A stretch of DNA of 64,000 nt, taken from contig OW051473.1 in NCBI GenBank assembly GCA_932521025.1, forward strand, positions 3,286,001 to 3,350,000, written 5' to 3'. Below are positions 46,571 to 57,565 of the stretch, piece by piece. The position numbers and the translations under genes were made by a program. The DNA comes from Oscheius onirici. Its lineage: Eukaryota > Nematoda > Chromadorea > Rhabditida > Rhabditidae. Below the pieces are notes generated by a model, which had not been told where the DNA came from, did not search any database, and saw nothing but the letters and a program-made list of their open reading frames with translations. Numbering within the stretch: the stretch's first letter is position 1; each line of letters opens with the position of its first letter.

Positions 46571-47864
46571 ATGTCTTCTAATTCATACCTGGTCACGGCA
46601 GAACTGACCATTGATTTGGAAGCTGACGGTGTCGACGAGCCGACTACTCCTACATTACTTCCTACGAGTAACGAGCAGGTTAGACAAAGAAATGCCTCTC
46701 TGAATAATGTTTAGCGCTTCTTTACCCGACCCACCTTCAAACCAGTGAAAAAGGACAGGATCCAATTTAGTGTCCCTGAAAGTGTGGCGTGAGTTTTCTG
46801 TTCAACTTACCAAATGTTTTCTTAAGAGTACGTAACTTGACAAAAGAGGCAATCTCTGTCTTAGAACAACATTTAAATATCGATCAGGTTGGAACAATGC
46901 ACAATTGGGAAGCTGTAGCGTCTAATTTAGGTTTGGGCATGGACAACATTATGGTTCGCATTATGTCTTTCATTTTCTACTATTTTTTCAGACGCTGATG
47001 TTGAACTCCAAAACCACTGGGCTCCTTCACAAATGTACAACTATGCCATTGTGCAGATTGCTCGACGCCTTGGCAGCTATCAACAGAATAGATACACTTT
47101 TTTCTTTGCACATGCTGGAATTGGAAAACCGACTCTATAGAGGTATGTTTTTAGAAAAATTTGACTGTCATTTTCTGTCATTTAGAAGAAAAAGTGAAAC
47201 AAGCTCCCGTGACTTCTATCCCTGACTATTTCCAACAAACCACATCTCAACTTGCTACTGATACGTATGATTCCATAATTCAACCGGGTGGCATACTTGT
47301 AATCAGTTTTTGTGACAATTCGAAAGAGGAAAAGAAGGACGTCAAGTGGTTGCTGAAAAACATGAAGTAAGTATTTATACTTTAAGTTTTATTCTTTGTT
47401 TAAGAAACAAGAACGATTCAAAAAAGGCTATTTATTCACTGGAAGACGTTGTTGCCGACACGAATGTCGAGGAAAGTGCGAAGGACGCATTTCAAAATGT
47501 ACAATATAATTTATGTAATCAAGTTGTTGTTACAGGCTGAACATGTTGTTTTTTGTTTGACGCCTACTTTGATACATCTTTTGCAAAATAAGGACAACAG
47601 CGGCAACAGTATAGCCACAAGAAGTGCTCTCTACACATCAATGCTGGCCGACCAAGAGTTTGTCTACAACAAGTGCAAGAACTTTAGGTTCAGAGCTGTT
47701 ATTTTTGAGGTAATTTCTTTCCACATTCAGTGAAGTTACATGGTTTTCAGAGTAATCCAGTAGATGTTGGACCTGTCGGTTGGGCTCGAGCAACTTTACA
47801 ATACGGATTTCCTAGCGCAGCTTCCAAACTCTTTGTAAAGCTAGGACTTGTGACAAGCGAATAA
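46571..47864 (+). CDS. Death-domain plus TIR/SEFIR-like adaptor, ACT1-like
   Basis: Exons are in phase from MSSNSYLVTAELTIDLEADG to LFVKLGLVTSE. The N-terminal acidic part is followed by a Death domain: LTKEAISVLEQHLNIDQVG, HNWEAVASNLGLGMDNIM, then across a 38-nt intron TLMLNSKTTGLLHKC and CRLLDALAAINRIDTLFSLH. The C-terminal half has an alternating strand/helix pattern of a TIR/SEFIR fold: GGILVISFCDNSKEEKKDVK, EDVVADTNVEESAKDAFQN, AEHVVFCLTPTLIHLLQ and KCKNFRFRAVIFE. Death plus SEFIR is the layout of C. elegans ACTL-1, which links IL-17 receptors to the IRAK-like PIK-1 and NFKI-1. A MyD88-like Death plus TIR protein is the alternative. The stop at 47864 overlaps AATAAA. It may be co-transcribed with the upstream zinc exporter. 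Confidence 0.75.
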
Positions 47865-48713
47865 AGTAATTTGATGAACATCTACGGGTACACATGATCT
47901 CAAATAGAAATAAATGATTATTGTTCACTTTTTTTCTATTTTCAGTCGATTATCGAGGTTTCCGCCTACTTCTTACCATGTTCGTTTTTTTCCAACACGG
48001 CCTCATTTATCATTTTGTTGCGCTTTCGACAGCAACCAGCAGTACTTTATTCACTAAGAAAATGCTGTTTCCCGTGTTTCACGCGCTGTTATTCAGTTCG
48101 TTTTTTTTGCCAATTGATCAACGGTTATCAAGAAATACGTTTGTAAACAAGCATTTGTAGCAACTGCTGAGTGTTTTCAATAACATCGCAGCGTTCGTCT
48201 TAGACAAAGGCATGACTGACTCTGCAAATTGCAATCCGATCCTCTTTTGGTGTTAAGGACAATGTTTGCAAACCACAACCTTTTGAACCGGGTATGATTC
48301 AACGGCGATAGACCCTCATCATATGCTCGTTTGCCATCGCCACGACGTTTTTCTGACGGCTGTCAATCGCTGAGGACCGGTACCTCTTATCTTCTGCCGG
48401 GTTAACTGTCCTTATCTTTGTGTCTTCAATAGCCGGCTGTTTGCTTCCACCTGTTCCCTTCAATCATACCTTCTCCTTTTTAAAACCCAGCATGTTGGAT
48501 TCACAAAAAAACTTAATATGACTGAACAATCGTTAATAGTAAAGGTTCAAACAAATGCGTCCTCCTTGGACGAGTCAGCTCCGAACGCTATTATAGGCGG
48601 TCTCCGAATCGGGGCAGTAAAGCCGCCATTTCTCTGAGGAATGCCTGACTCATTGCCCTCCGCTCCTATCATTTCCCCCTCTCGACCCAACTATCATCTT
48701 TTTCTTTCAGACT
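47865..48713. other. Intergenic region
   Basis: Nothing coding is recognised. A pyrimidine-rich stretch before 48713 ends TTTCTTTCAG|act|ATG, a likely splice acceptor or trans-splice site for the LRR gene. A short GC stem (ggcgg/ccgcc, 48596-48633) surrounds the only GC-rich patch. Confidence 0.45.
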
Positions 48714-51083
48714 ATGCGGGTTTGGGTGATCTTCCTTCTATTTTTTGCCATTTCTTTAGCCGTAGCCTATGAACCCCGAAAAACAGCGAAAACAGATAAT
48801 GTCGTCAAGAAAAGTGAAGATAGTTCGGACAAAGATGAACCTCTTCCCGAACTAGATGAGAAGGTATTCCCGCTTCGTTTGCTGAACCACTTGTTTTTAG
48901 GAAGGTGAAGAAGAAATAGAGAGAGAAGATAAAGAGAAAAAGGAGAAGAAAAAGACTGCAAAAGCACCCAAACAAAAAGAAGAAGAGGAAGACGAAGTAA
49001 GTTAATCTTTTGGATCACCTTGTGTCCGCTTCTTTTTTCCCTCTGTACATATGTTATTTGCTAGGCCATCGCTTTGGGACGTACAAAAGAAATAGGAGAC
49101 ACTTTATGCGAAAAGTTGAACGATATAGCAATATGTGCTCAGATCGTAAGTTTTTGAGTGTGGTGAAAGCATGAGTATACTAACCCTGTTTTAACGATAT
49201 TTTATACGTGTGAAAATGTTCTGTTTAGGAAGAATCTAAACCAAAAACGAAGGGATCAAAATCAAAGCCAAGAGAACGACAGCCGGAGGAAGAGGAAGAC
49301 GACGAGAAGGAGGATTCAGTTGAATACGTCTGTGATGTGAAGACAGATATGTGTCTTTGTCAGTCAAACGTACTGGATTGTCATGGAGTAATTTCTTTTT
49401 ACAAGTTAAATTTTGGAATTTCCAGGAAATTGACGATTCCGTCAAACTGGCAACAACATACCTTATTGTCAACAAAAAGTTGAAAGACTTCAAAATTCTA
49501 ACTGCTGATTTTAGTCAAAACAAGATCAGACACTTGAGAAAGGTACAGGATTATGAGTACAGTTAAAAAATCTGTTTAGAAGCAACTTCTTCCGGACAGG
49601 GAAGAAGACGTGGTGAAGATAGATTTTGAACACAACTTTATTTCTAGAATTGAAGCCGGTGTTTTTGATCCCTTTAAACGCCTGGGAATACTGAATCTCG
49701 GCTACAACCGCCTCTCCCGACTAGTCAAGTGAGTTTTTTTAAAAGGTTGGATCATATCCCTTTTTTCAGAGATCAGCTCTCTGGACTAAGCGGCCTACAC
49801 ACGCTAGATCTGCATCATAATCGACTAACTAAGCTAGAAAATGGAACGTTCAAAGACCTCAGAAACTTGAAGAAGCTGGTTTTGGACGGAAACAAGATTC
49901 CTATCAGGTTTTACAGTAATTTGTTCGAAAAACTTTCTTCTCGCAGGAAAGAGCTGTTTGAAGGATTGGACATGTTGGAAGAGCTGAGTTTGGACGATTG
50001 CGGCATCACTGTAGAGAGCCTTGATCTTAACGTTTTTGATAATTTGCCGTAAGAAAAAAGTAAAATTTCAAAAGCGTTGACATAGGAAACTGAGAGCTCT
50101 TTCTATGAGAAAGAATCCGCTGCAGGAAGTGCCGAAAGCTTTGGAGAATTTGGAGAATTTGCAATATCTGGATCTCAGTGAGACTAAAATTCCAGAATTG
50201 CACCAAAAAAGTTTCCACGTAATTGATCCAAGTTTCTAAAAATAATTGTTTTTCTAGGATGATTCGAAGCTTAAAACGTTCATTATGGAAAACAGTTTAG
50301 TATTTTCTATTCAAGAAAGAGCATTCTGTGGACTGACATCATTAGAGGTGAGAAAATTTTTAGTTAGAAAAGTTTAACAAAAAATTCAGGAAGTCAAAAT
50401 GTCCAATAACAAGCAGCTGCTAGAAGTACATCCCGATGCTTTCGGAATGAGCAGCGGAACAGAAGGAAAGGTCACCAGCATACAAACAATTAACTTTGCA
50501 AACTGCAACATCAGTATACTTACTGCGGATACTTTCTACATGGAAAGCGTAATTATATACACAATTTTAATAAAAACCGTATGTTTCAGCTTAAAGAGCT
50601 TTCGCTTGGTGGAAACCCGTGGAGTTGCGACTGCAACACATATTTCCTTCTTGGCGATCCGCTCGAAGACTTTGTGTTCAAGGAGCCTTATCCAGTGTAA
50701 GTGAACTTTTGTTGGTTTTTTATATTATTTTCAGATGTGACTCTCCGAAGGAACTGAAAGGTAAACAATTCACTCGAGTTCAGCCGATTGAAGCTTGTAG
50801 TAAACTGAAGAAAACTCGCGTCGTCTTTAGAGGTGTAAAGGTAAAGAAAAAACGTGATTGTTACGCAAAGAGCCTTAAGGTACTTGCTATTCTTCTCCTC
50901 TTAACGGTTCTTTGCATCGCTTCGTTCATGGTCTACAACAAGGGCTACATTCAAAATTTCTTGAAAACAGCACGTAACGGAGCACCTGCATTTCCATCAA
51001 TGACCTACTCCAACTTGAACAACACGACAGATGACGGACGGACTTTGGAAACGGACTTTCAGCCCCGTCCGGAAGATGTCTGA
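48714..51083 (+). CDS. Leucine-rich-repeat single-pass membrane protein
   Basis: The signal peptide is MRVWVIFLLFFAISLAVAY. Two exons form a highly charged Lys/Glu linker (EREDKEKKEKKKTAKAPKQK and similar). A Cys-rich N-cap follows (VCDVKTDMCLCQSNVLDCHG). About ten LRRs come next, for example LNLGYNRLSRLV, LHTLDLHHNRLTKLENGTFK and NLQYLDLSETKIPELH. The C-cap is NPWSCDCNTYFLLGDPLEDF, and a Lys/Arg-rich stretch precedes one membrane helix (VLAILLLLTVLCIASFMVYN). A short cytoplasmic tail ends in a TGA at 51083. Such LRR-TM proteins act in cell adhesion or neuronal patterning (the layout resembles DMA-1). The acidic/basic linker before the repeats is unusual. Introns are 35-60 nt, all in phase. 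AATAAA is near 51182. Confidence 0.88.
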
Positions 51084-51273
51084 ACTAGAGAGTCATTCAA
51101 GAGTCATATCATGCACGAGGTCTTTTCACACTTAGAATCGCATTCCAAACCGTCTCAAATGTACTTTAAAAATTGTGCCTAAATAAATGTTAATCGTGTG
51201 ATTTGACCACATTTCAAAGTCAAAGATTAGCTCTTGTTCTTTCTCTCTTTTTCAATGACAATGTCATTGGAAA

Positions 51274-51357
51274 TTGCAACACACTGGCCGAATGCAACAC
51301 ATGCTGGCCGGAAAAAGTGAGCTCTGAACATGTGCTACGGTATAAAGTGAGCTCTGC
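51274..51357. repeat. Pair of overlapping direct repeats in an intergenic region
   Basis: tgcaacaca...ctggccg occurs twice (51274-51290, 51293-51310) and aaagtgagctctg occurs twice (51314-51326, 51344-51356). They lie 5' of the thaumatin-like gene and could be duplicated regulatory sites or simple slippage. Confidence 0.7.
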
Positions 51358-51472
51358 CAAAACAACTTGACTTGATGGTTCTCTGCAGCTGCTTTTGCGC
51401 TCAGTGCGATCAGCGACTGCCAGCCCCTGCTTGAACTCACCTGGACAAAAACAAAGGTATATCTTTCAGATC

Positions 51473-52426
51473 ATGGGTTGGAAAGCCATCATTTTGACCT
51501 TGCTTGTAGCTCAAAGCTATGCCAACAAACCCAAAAATGACAAGGTTATTATCGAGGTAAGAGAAGAAAAAGACCCCTCTTAAAAATATATTTTAGTTTC
51601 GGAATCGATGTCCTTTCACTGTTTGGCCTGCAGTATACTCCAATGAGACACTTCCTTCCAGCAGTGGATTCAGACTAGACACAGGTAAATTTTGTTAATG
51701 CTATTTATGTGATTTTTGTCAGCTCAGCGGAAAGCCATAGAGGTGCCTTTTGAATGGATGGGAACGATCTGGGTGAGAACCTACTGCGACAACAGCATGA
51801 ATTGCTTGACGGGATCTTGCGGAGTACGTTCCCTAAACACTGAAGCTGATAATTGTAGAATCGAATGGATTGTGCTGGAACACAAGGAGAAGGTCCCTAC
51901 ACGAAAGGAGAATTCATCCTAGGACGCAACGGACAGGACTACTATTACGTTTCGCTGATCGACGGCTACAATGTGAACATGGCCATCTATCCAACCAACT
52001 CGTTTGCCACTCCCAAAAGTTTGTAAAACCCAATTTTATTGTCACAAGCCTTCAGATACCTGTCAACTTGCCGGAAGTTGCACTCAGGACATCGAAGATT
52101 TCTGCCCTAAGGTCCTTCAAGTTGTCAACAACGATCGAATGATTGCTTGCAGTTCTGCTTGCCAAGTTTTCCACAATCTTTCCTATTGCTGCAAACCTCC
52201 ATTCGACACTCCCCAAACATGTACTGAGAAGACCTGGTCTTTTGATTTCCCCGGTGCTATCAAGGTTTCTAACGCTGCTAGCAATTTTAAAATCTGTTTT
52301 TTTTAGAAAGGCTGCGCCAGAACCATGACTTACCAATATGATATCGTCGACTCGTTGTACACATGCAGTGCTGTTCCTGAGAAGTCGACGAAGCTTCCAA
52401 GAAAGTTCGCCGTTCGATTGTGTTGA
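51473..52426 (+). CDS. Thaumatin-like secreted protein
   Basis: ATG at 51473 lies 3 nt after CTTTCAG. The signal peptide is MGWKAIILTLLVAQSYANK. The family start is VIIEFRNRCPFTVWPAVYSN. Later parts read CDNSMNCLTGSCGNRMDCAG, PYTKGEFILGRNGQDYYYVS, then CQVFHNLSYCCKPPFDTPQT and KTWSFDFPGAIK with CARTMTYQYDIVDSLYTC. The acidic and multi-disulphide layout and the length of about 240 residues match nematode thaumatin-like (thn) proteins, which are related to plant PR-5 antifungal proteins and often respond to infection. Five exons, all in phase. The stop is at 52426. It is probably extracellular, with no membrane helix. Confidence 0.92.
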
Positions 52427-52723
52427 TCTTAGCACATAATTGCACAATCCGTTTCAATGAAGCCGCAATGTCGGGCAAGATCAAAGTTTAAAAGCAGCTG
52501 CCAGCTAAATATCAGTGCGCTTTCAAAACTGGCATTCTTCTTTCTAGCTTGTTCCTTTCCAAGTTTACATAGAGCGTGGTCGCTTATCACTGTGTATGTA
52601 GTTACAATTATTTCATGTTTTCAACGAAAATCTCACGAAAACGTCAAGGGTCACGCGTCTTTTCTCGTCTACTATAAAAAGCTTCTTCTTATTGAAATTG
52701 AGATAAGCTATTCTGCGGTTGTA

Positions 52724-53928
52724 ATGGATTCAATTCGATTCGTTGAGAACCCGTCCCAGGCACACTGCGAGGAGATTGTGGCCGAGGTAAGTATATCCGT
52801 TAAGCAGATCAAAATTGGGCCAGATCGTGAGAACAGAAGACTGGACCAGAATCAAGGGAGAGTACGACATCTGGAATGAAACACAGGATATTTTCTGGTT
52901 TCTCGTTGCGTTTGATACCAGTGAGAAGTTACTCAGAAATTAGACTTTGACACTTTTAAGAAACAAACTCACCCGTGGGATCCATCTCATTGACTATGGA
53001 TCGCTCTTCTAGTGGGGATGCCGAGGACGACCTCTACTACATTGGCAGTTTCTACACAAAGGCGTCTCATAGAGGAATCGGACTGGGCTTGGTACTTTTC
53101 CAAAAATGCATGGATCAGACAAAGGGAAAGAATGTCAACTTGAACTCGGGTTTGTGACCTTTTCACCGAAGTCATCTAAAAACAGCTCTGGCAATGGTAA
53201 ACTTCTACGACAAGCGATTCGGTTTTACCAATTATCCCGAATATTTCAACGCTTTCGCCAAACTGAAGCCGTCATCTCTTAAGCTGTCTGGCTCGTCTCA
53301 GTCCGCCGCTCAAATAAAGGTGTGAAAGGCCAGAAATCGAATGATCAAAAGTGTTTAGAATGTTGCAGACATCGATTTCGCCGCCATTATCAGTTATGAC
53401 CAGTCGATTTGCACTCGTCAGAGAACAAAGTATTTGAAGAAGTGGCTGACCGGTCTGTACGCCACTTCGAAGGTCAGACATGTCATAAGCTAATAATACT
53501 CGTAGTTGGTAGGTAGCTGTGGACGATGCCGGCAACGTTCTCGGATTTGTGTGTGTTCGTCCCCAAATTGTGAACAGAGTCACTGTTGGGCCATTCTACG
53601 CTAACGACGAGGTTTGAACGTTTTTATTTTAAAAGGATTTTTCTTAGAAAATTGCTCATGATCTGCTACTGGCTTGCCTGAAAGATGTTCCTGATTGCAA
53701 GAGTTACGACTCTCTTTGGATGAGATTCCCCGAGCCCAACGATGCTGCGGTTCGCAGGTGGGAGAAAAACAGTTATAGACATTTGCCAGTCACAGAATTC
53801 TGGACGCCTTGACTAACGGCGAGTACAAGATCACTCGAAGTGTCAAGAGTATGTTCACCAAGCGACTCATCGAGCCAAACCCGATGTTCATCTTTTCCGT
53901 CTTTGAGGCCGGACACAGTTTGGTTTAA
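52724..53928 (+). CDS. Tandem GNAT N-acetyltransferase (DUF1248-type)
   Basis: It starts MDSIRFVENPSQAHCEEIVA. The first half is a GNAT fold: TEDWTRIKGEYDIWNETQDI, VGSISLTMDRSSSGDAEDDL and the acetyl-CoA loop SHRGIGLGLVLFQKCMDQTK, then MVNFYDKRFGFTNYP. The second half reads IISYDQSICTRQRTKYLKKW, VDDAGNVLGFVCVRPQIVNR and HDLLLACLKDVPDC, matching the nematode-expanded DUF1248/Acetyltransf_18 domain. It ends FIFSVFEAGHSLV with a TAA at 53928. The substrate is unknown. The exons are short, and the first intron is only 37 nt (52788-52824). Its stop codon lies 10 bp from the stop codon of the lectin gene on the other strand, so the two 3' UTRs must overlap. Confidence 0.85.
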
Positions 53929-53938
53929 CCTAGTTTTA

Positions 53939-54426
53939 TTAGTGGTTTGTTTGACAAATGAAGCATTCTGTACTAGTCCCTGAGACTGTCTTCCATTGAG
54001 CATTATCGGCATTGACTGAGATGCATGCAGATGTCCCTGGTTCCCCCTGCTGCCAGTTGTTATGGTTCCAGGTAGAACCATCGACCCAATGACACACGTG
54101 GTTCGAGCATTGAGCACCAATATAGTAGTAGTGACAAGTAGGTGCTTCCAACCACTGTTCCGTAGTTGTTACAAAAAACAAAGTGACTTACAGTTGGTGA
54201 AGCTGCTGTCATAACCATTGTGAATAGATGCAAGATGTCCACCTTTATTTTTACAAAACTGTTCGGCTTGTGTCCAGGTCCTAAAATCGTAATTCTTCTT
54301 TAAAAGTTTGTGTTCAACTTACAAGGGCGACGTGTAAAGAGTCAGACATTTACCCTGCGAGTTTGCTGCAGCACCTGGTGGACAGGCAAGTACAGCCAGC
54401 GGCAAAAGCAGCAAAATGAGTAGCAT
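53939..54426 (-). CDS. Secreted C-type lectin-like protein
   Basis: The signal peptide is MLLILLLLPLAVLACPPGAA from 54426. The C-type lectin fold continues with CLTLYTSPLTWTQAEQFCKN, GGHLASIHNGYDSSFTN, CHYYYIGAQCSNHVCHWVDG and WNHNNWQQGEPGTSACISV, ending ECFICQTNH at 53939. WVDG...NNWQQGEP is the core, with a GEP where calcium-binding domains have EPN or QPD, so sugar binding is uncertain. Six or more cysteines support the disulphides. The second intron (47 nt, about 54192-54146) was set by phase; using the nearer AG would shift the frame. In nematodes these clec genes are often intestinal or pathogen-induced. AATAAA overlaps the stop codon. Confidence 0.88.
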
Positions 54427-54721
54427 CTTTGTAGACTAGTAGAATGACCGCGTTCGGAGCTTTTTGTGTTTTTTTCGGACGGCCAGATTGAGAGAATAGG
54501 AGATAAGAACATCTCTGATGTCAATATGGTCTAATCAAAATGAGCATCAGATTCGAGGTAAGGTGGTACATTTCACAAAGATTCACAAATTTCATTGCTC
54601 AAAAAATTGTGTCAGAATTGTGAGCACGTCACATCGAAAATGTATCAGAAGAGCACGTCACATCGAAAAGACACAACATTGTAACACATTTATATTGTGA
54701 AGCAGAGCAACATAGTCAATG
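54427..54721. other. Divergent promoter between lectin and helical-protein genes
   Basis: About 295 bp shared by two divergent genes. A 19-bp direct repeat, gagcacgtcacatcgaaaa, occurs at 54622-54640 and 54651-54669. Because it is close to both start codons it may hold transcription-factor sites. Confidence 0.5.
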
Positions 54722-55806
54722 ATGTGGTTCTTCATTCTCTTCCTCGCCACGGTCTCGGCAATCAAGTGATTTTCTTGTAATACTTGAAACATATACTTTC
54801 AGCCTGCCAAAGGTAACTGTCGAGAAGCAACTTCTAGCGAAATATGGAGTCACAAAAGATGTGAATCAACCAAACTTTGTTGATGTAAGCAAAGGACAGT
54901 GATGTTTAAATAAAGCGCTTGCAGAATGCCTACGCCAGATTCAAAGAGCAGTCTGCCAGGAATCCTGGTCTAGTTAATATCGATACCAGCCTTGCGTTAT
55001 TAGACAGCTCTATCTCTGTTGGCTATCCCGTTCATGTGTCTTTGCAAGCCATCAAGTTATCTGAGTTTGTCCACGGAGACGTGAGTTCTTTTGGATTGTA
55101 GGATACTTTCTATACTAGGAATTGATGATGGCCGTTACTGCGCATTCTCTTAATGTTTGGCAGCGATTTCAACAGACAGCTGAAGCCACCAACCTGGAGG
55201 AGTTTTCCAAGTTCAAAGCCGTTTTCGACGCTAAGAATGATACCATCATCAGTATTTGTCGGAAGGACTCGACTCTGTTAAAACTGGTAAGTCAACTCAC
55301 AGCATTTGATAATTCGGCTAGGCTCACCCCAAAATGAGAGAATACAATCCAGTGAGTGCGTGTGACAAGTTCTTGGAAGACTTCAGAAGAGTAAGTAAAA
55401 CCTTTAAAGCTGTGTATAAACACTTATTAAGGATCCGACTTTTTTAAAGAACAGAATGGATACCAGCTTCCAAGCTCGTTTGTTTTAGTTAAATATAAAA
55501 TTATATTGAATTTTTAGGCAAGAATCTGGATGAGCTAGAAAATATGGTCAACAATGGCGACCTTTTCAACTTTTTCCAAATCAAGCTGCTTTTGGAAAAT
55601 AAGCCTGTAATTGATCCGTTCATGTACGACTATTTCAATGAGTCGCTGAAAAAGAATCTCGAGGTTTTTTCTTGAGACTTGACTGACGTTGTTTATTTAA
55701 GGATTACGCTCAAGTGGTGGAAGAGCTAAGCAAGGACGAAGACCTCAAAAAAGTAGTCGACAAAGTTAGCCAAAAAATTGGAGCTATTGCTGCCAAAATG
55801 CAGTAA
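54722..55806 (+). CDS. Secreted alpha-helical protein, unrecognised family
   Basis: The signal peptide is MWFFILFLATVSAI. It is followed by about 250 residues rich in predicted helices and with few cysteines: VEKQLLAKYGVTKDVNQPNF, NAYARFKEQSARNPGLVNID, LEEFSKFKAVFDAKNDTIIS, ISICRKDSTLLKL, ACDKFLEDFRR, NLDELENMVNNGDLFNFFQI and EELSKDEDLKKVVDKVSQKI. A small exon (55433-55480) is needed to keep phase between FRR and RKNLDE. The stop is at 55806, overlapped by the AATAAA at 55808. I do not recognise the family. The all-helical, two-Cys make-up would suit a nematode-specific lipid-binding or secreted antigen type protein, but that is a guess. It is tail-to-tail with the SLC17 gene (18-bp gap). Confidence 0.7.
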
Positions 55807-55824
55807 CAATAAACATTTAACGAG

Positions 55825-57565
55825 TTAATTTATTTCGATTTTCACGTCATGTGTAGGTTGAACGATTTCTGTAAAACTGGCTGGCTTGTCCGTTGCAACC
55901 ACGCAGAACGCAATGTTCATCTGAAAGTATTGTCGTCATCATTTCTTACTTCCATCTGTACCAGGAACAATAGACTTCCATTGAGAATGAAAACCCATTT
56001 CCATTGATCGAAATCGTGTTCGTTCTTTACAAATATTGCCACAATGGCAGGAGCAACAAAAAGCGCCACGCATTTCATGAACTGTATGTTCGAAAGCACG
56101 AAATGCGCGTATTGCCTGAATATCAAAGTTGAATCTGCAAATTTTCATACCTTGATACAAATGTCGCACATTTGTAGAATCCTCCCGGGTTGAGACTCAT
56201 GCAGAAATACACAAGGGTGACGAATACCACACTCAAGTCTGGATTGATTGGTGGTGTCACTCCAATGAGAATACAGCAAATTCCAGCACAACCCACGGCA
56301 ACAGAGTTGTAGATTCTCATTTTAATGTTTTCAGGCATACAACTGAATAATGTCCTCTTTCCTTTGCGTTTTCACTCACGTCATGTAGTCACTTACTATC
56401 CCAAACACAATACGGACAGGGATGTGAATAAACGCGGAAATTGCAACAAGAACCCCTTAAATTTCTTCTTACTTTAACTTCTAGGGATTTACCTGTGTGT
56501 GAAATGTCATAGTTGAGGACATTGTGGAAGTAGATTGGGGAATAGGTCAGCAGAAGTACCAGGGAGGTCATCTCGGCAAAAGCATTAGCCCAAATCACTA
56601 CACAATATATATCAAGTAACTGATATAAATCTGAACAAACCAAGAATGATTGGGTTGGAAATGATATCCTAAACTTTTTGATAGAATAATACACTTAACC
56701 AAACCTTGTATGGTACAAAGCTGCTACGTTCTATGTGTGCCTTAGATTTTCCCTTCTGAATCACTCTTAACTCATGTGACGACACATTTCGATGAAGTTC
56801 TGGGTCATCTTTGTAAAGAAGCGCCCATAAAAAGAAGGACACAATTCCGAATCCTGCGTGGAAGTAGAAGGAAAACTTCCAGCCGAGAACCGAATCACAA
56901 AGCTGCTCTGATAAGTTGGCAGTGGTTTTCAAACCTACCGCTCCCGTCAACGGGTTGGTCACTGAGACTGCCACTGAAGAAAACGATGTCAAAGTAGCAA
57001 TGAAAAAGCCCGTCTGCTTCAGTGGTGCCCAACGAACACACATCATTCCAATTGTTGCAAAATCAGCGGCATAAGCTAGCCCCTCAAATGAAGTGTCTTT
57101 GTAATAATGTTTGTACCTGAATGAAACGAGCGACTAACAAAAAAGGAAGTCCAGTATACGCCGAAATAGGACTGATCGCTGTTGCGAAAATAGATAGACA
57201 TCCAGCAGTGAAAAACGGCCATCTATATTTCATATAACCGTGAAACTTTCGAAACAAACTTTGCTCCATATTTTATGTACAAGTAGTTGATCGGCGGTGT
57301 TCCCAAAACTGTACCAGCGGCAACGGCCCAAATGATCATACTTTTCTGAGGGGGACTGTAGAGATAACGGCTTACAAGAGTCTGAACAATGGTCCTCGAG
57401 CAAATCACGAAGTGATCTCACCCCGTTTTCATTCTTCACTGGATCGTTCAAGTCGGTTTCCATACAGATGAAGGTGAAATGCATAATGATGTAATTGGCG
57501 GCAATGGATGTAAGACAACAGAAGCAAATAACCAATAACACATAGCGGAAGCGATTGTACAACAT
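55825..57565 (-). CDS. Major-facilitator anion/phosphate transporter, SLC17-like
   Basis: It starts MLYNRFRYVLLVICFCCLTS from 57565 (TM1). Next come TLVSRYLYSPPQKSMIIWAV, AGTVLGTPPINYLYIKYGAK and WPFFTAGCLSIFATAISPIS (TM2-3). Then GLAYAADFATIGMMCVRWAP, KQTGFFIATLTSFSSVAVSV, FSFYFHAGFGIVSFFLWALL and the loop YKDDPELHRNVSSHELRVIQ, whose HxxxSxxEL form is typical of SLC17. The second half has VLLLTYSPIYFHNVLNYDIS, GVLVAISAFIHIPVRIVFGI, NSVAVGCAGICCILIGVTPP, SLNPGGFYKCATFV and WKWVFILNGSLLFL. A short tail ends DVKIEIN at 55825. The family carries phosphate, organic anions or glutamate. This is probably a nematode-expanded member, substrate unknown. About ten exons; a 37-nt intron at 57259-57223 is required for phase. 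Confidence 0.85.

Noticed and set aside
46990-47143. An alternative frame of the Death-domain exon (DVELQNHWAPSQMYNY)
   Set aside because: The upstream donor phase selects the other frame, which gives the conserved Death-domain helix LLDALAAINRID.
57223-57259. A 16-nt intron in the SLC17 gene (GTTATATGAAATATAG)
   Set aside because: Too short to be spliced. A 37-nt intron starting 21 nt upstream keeps the frame.
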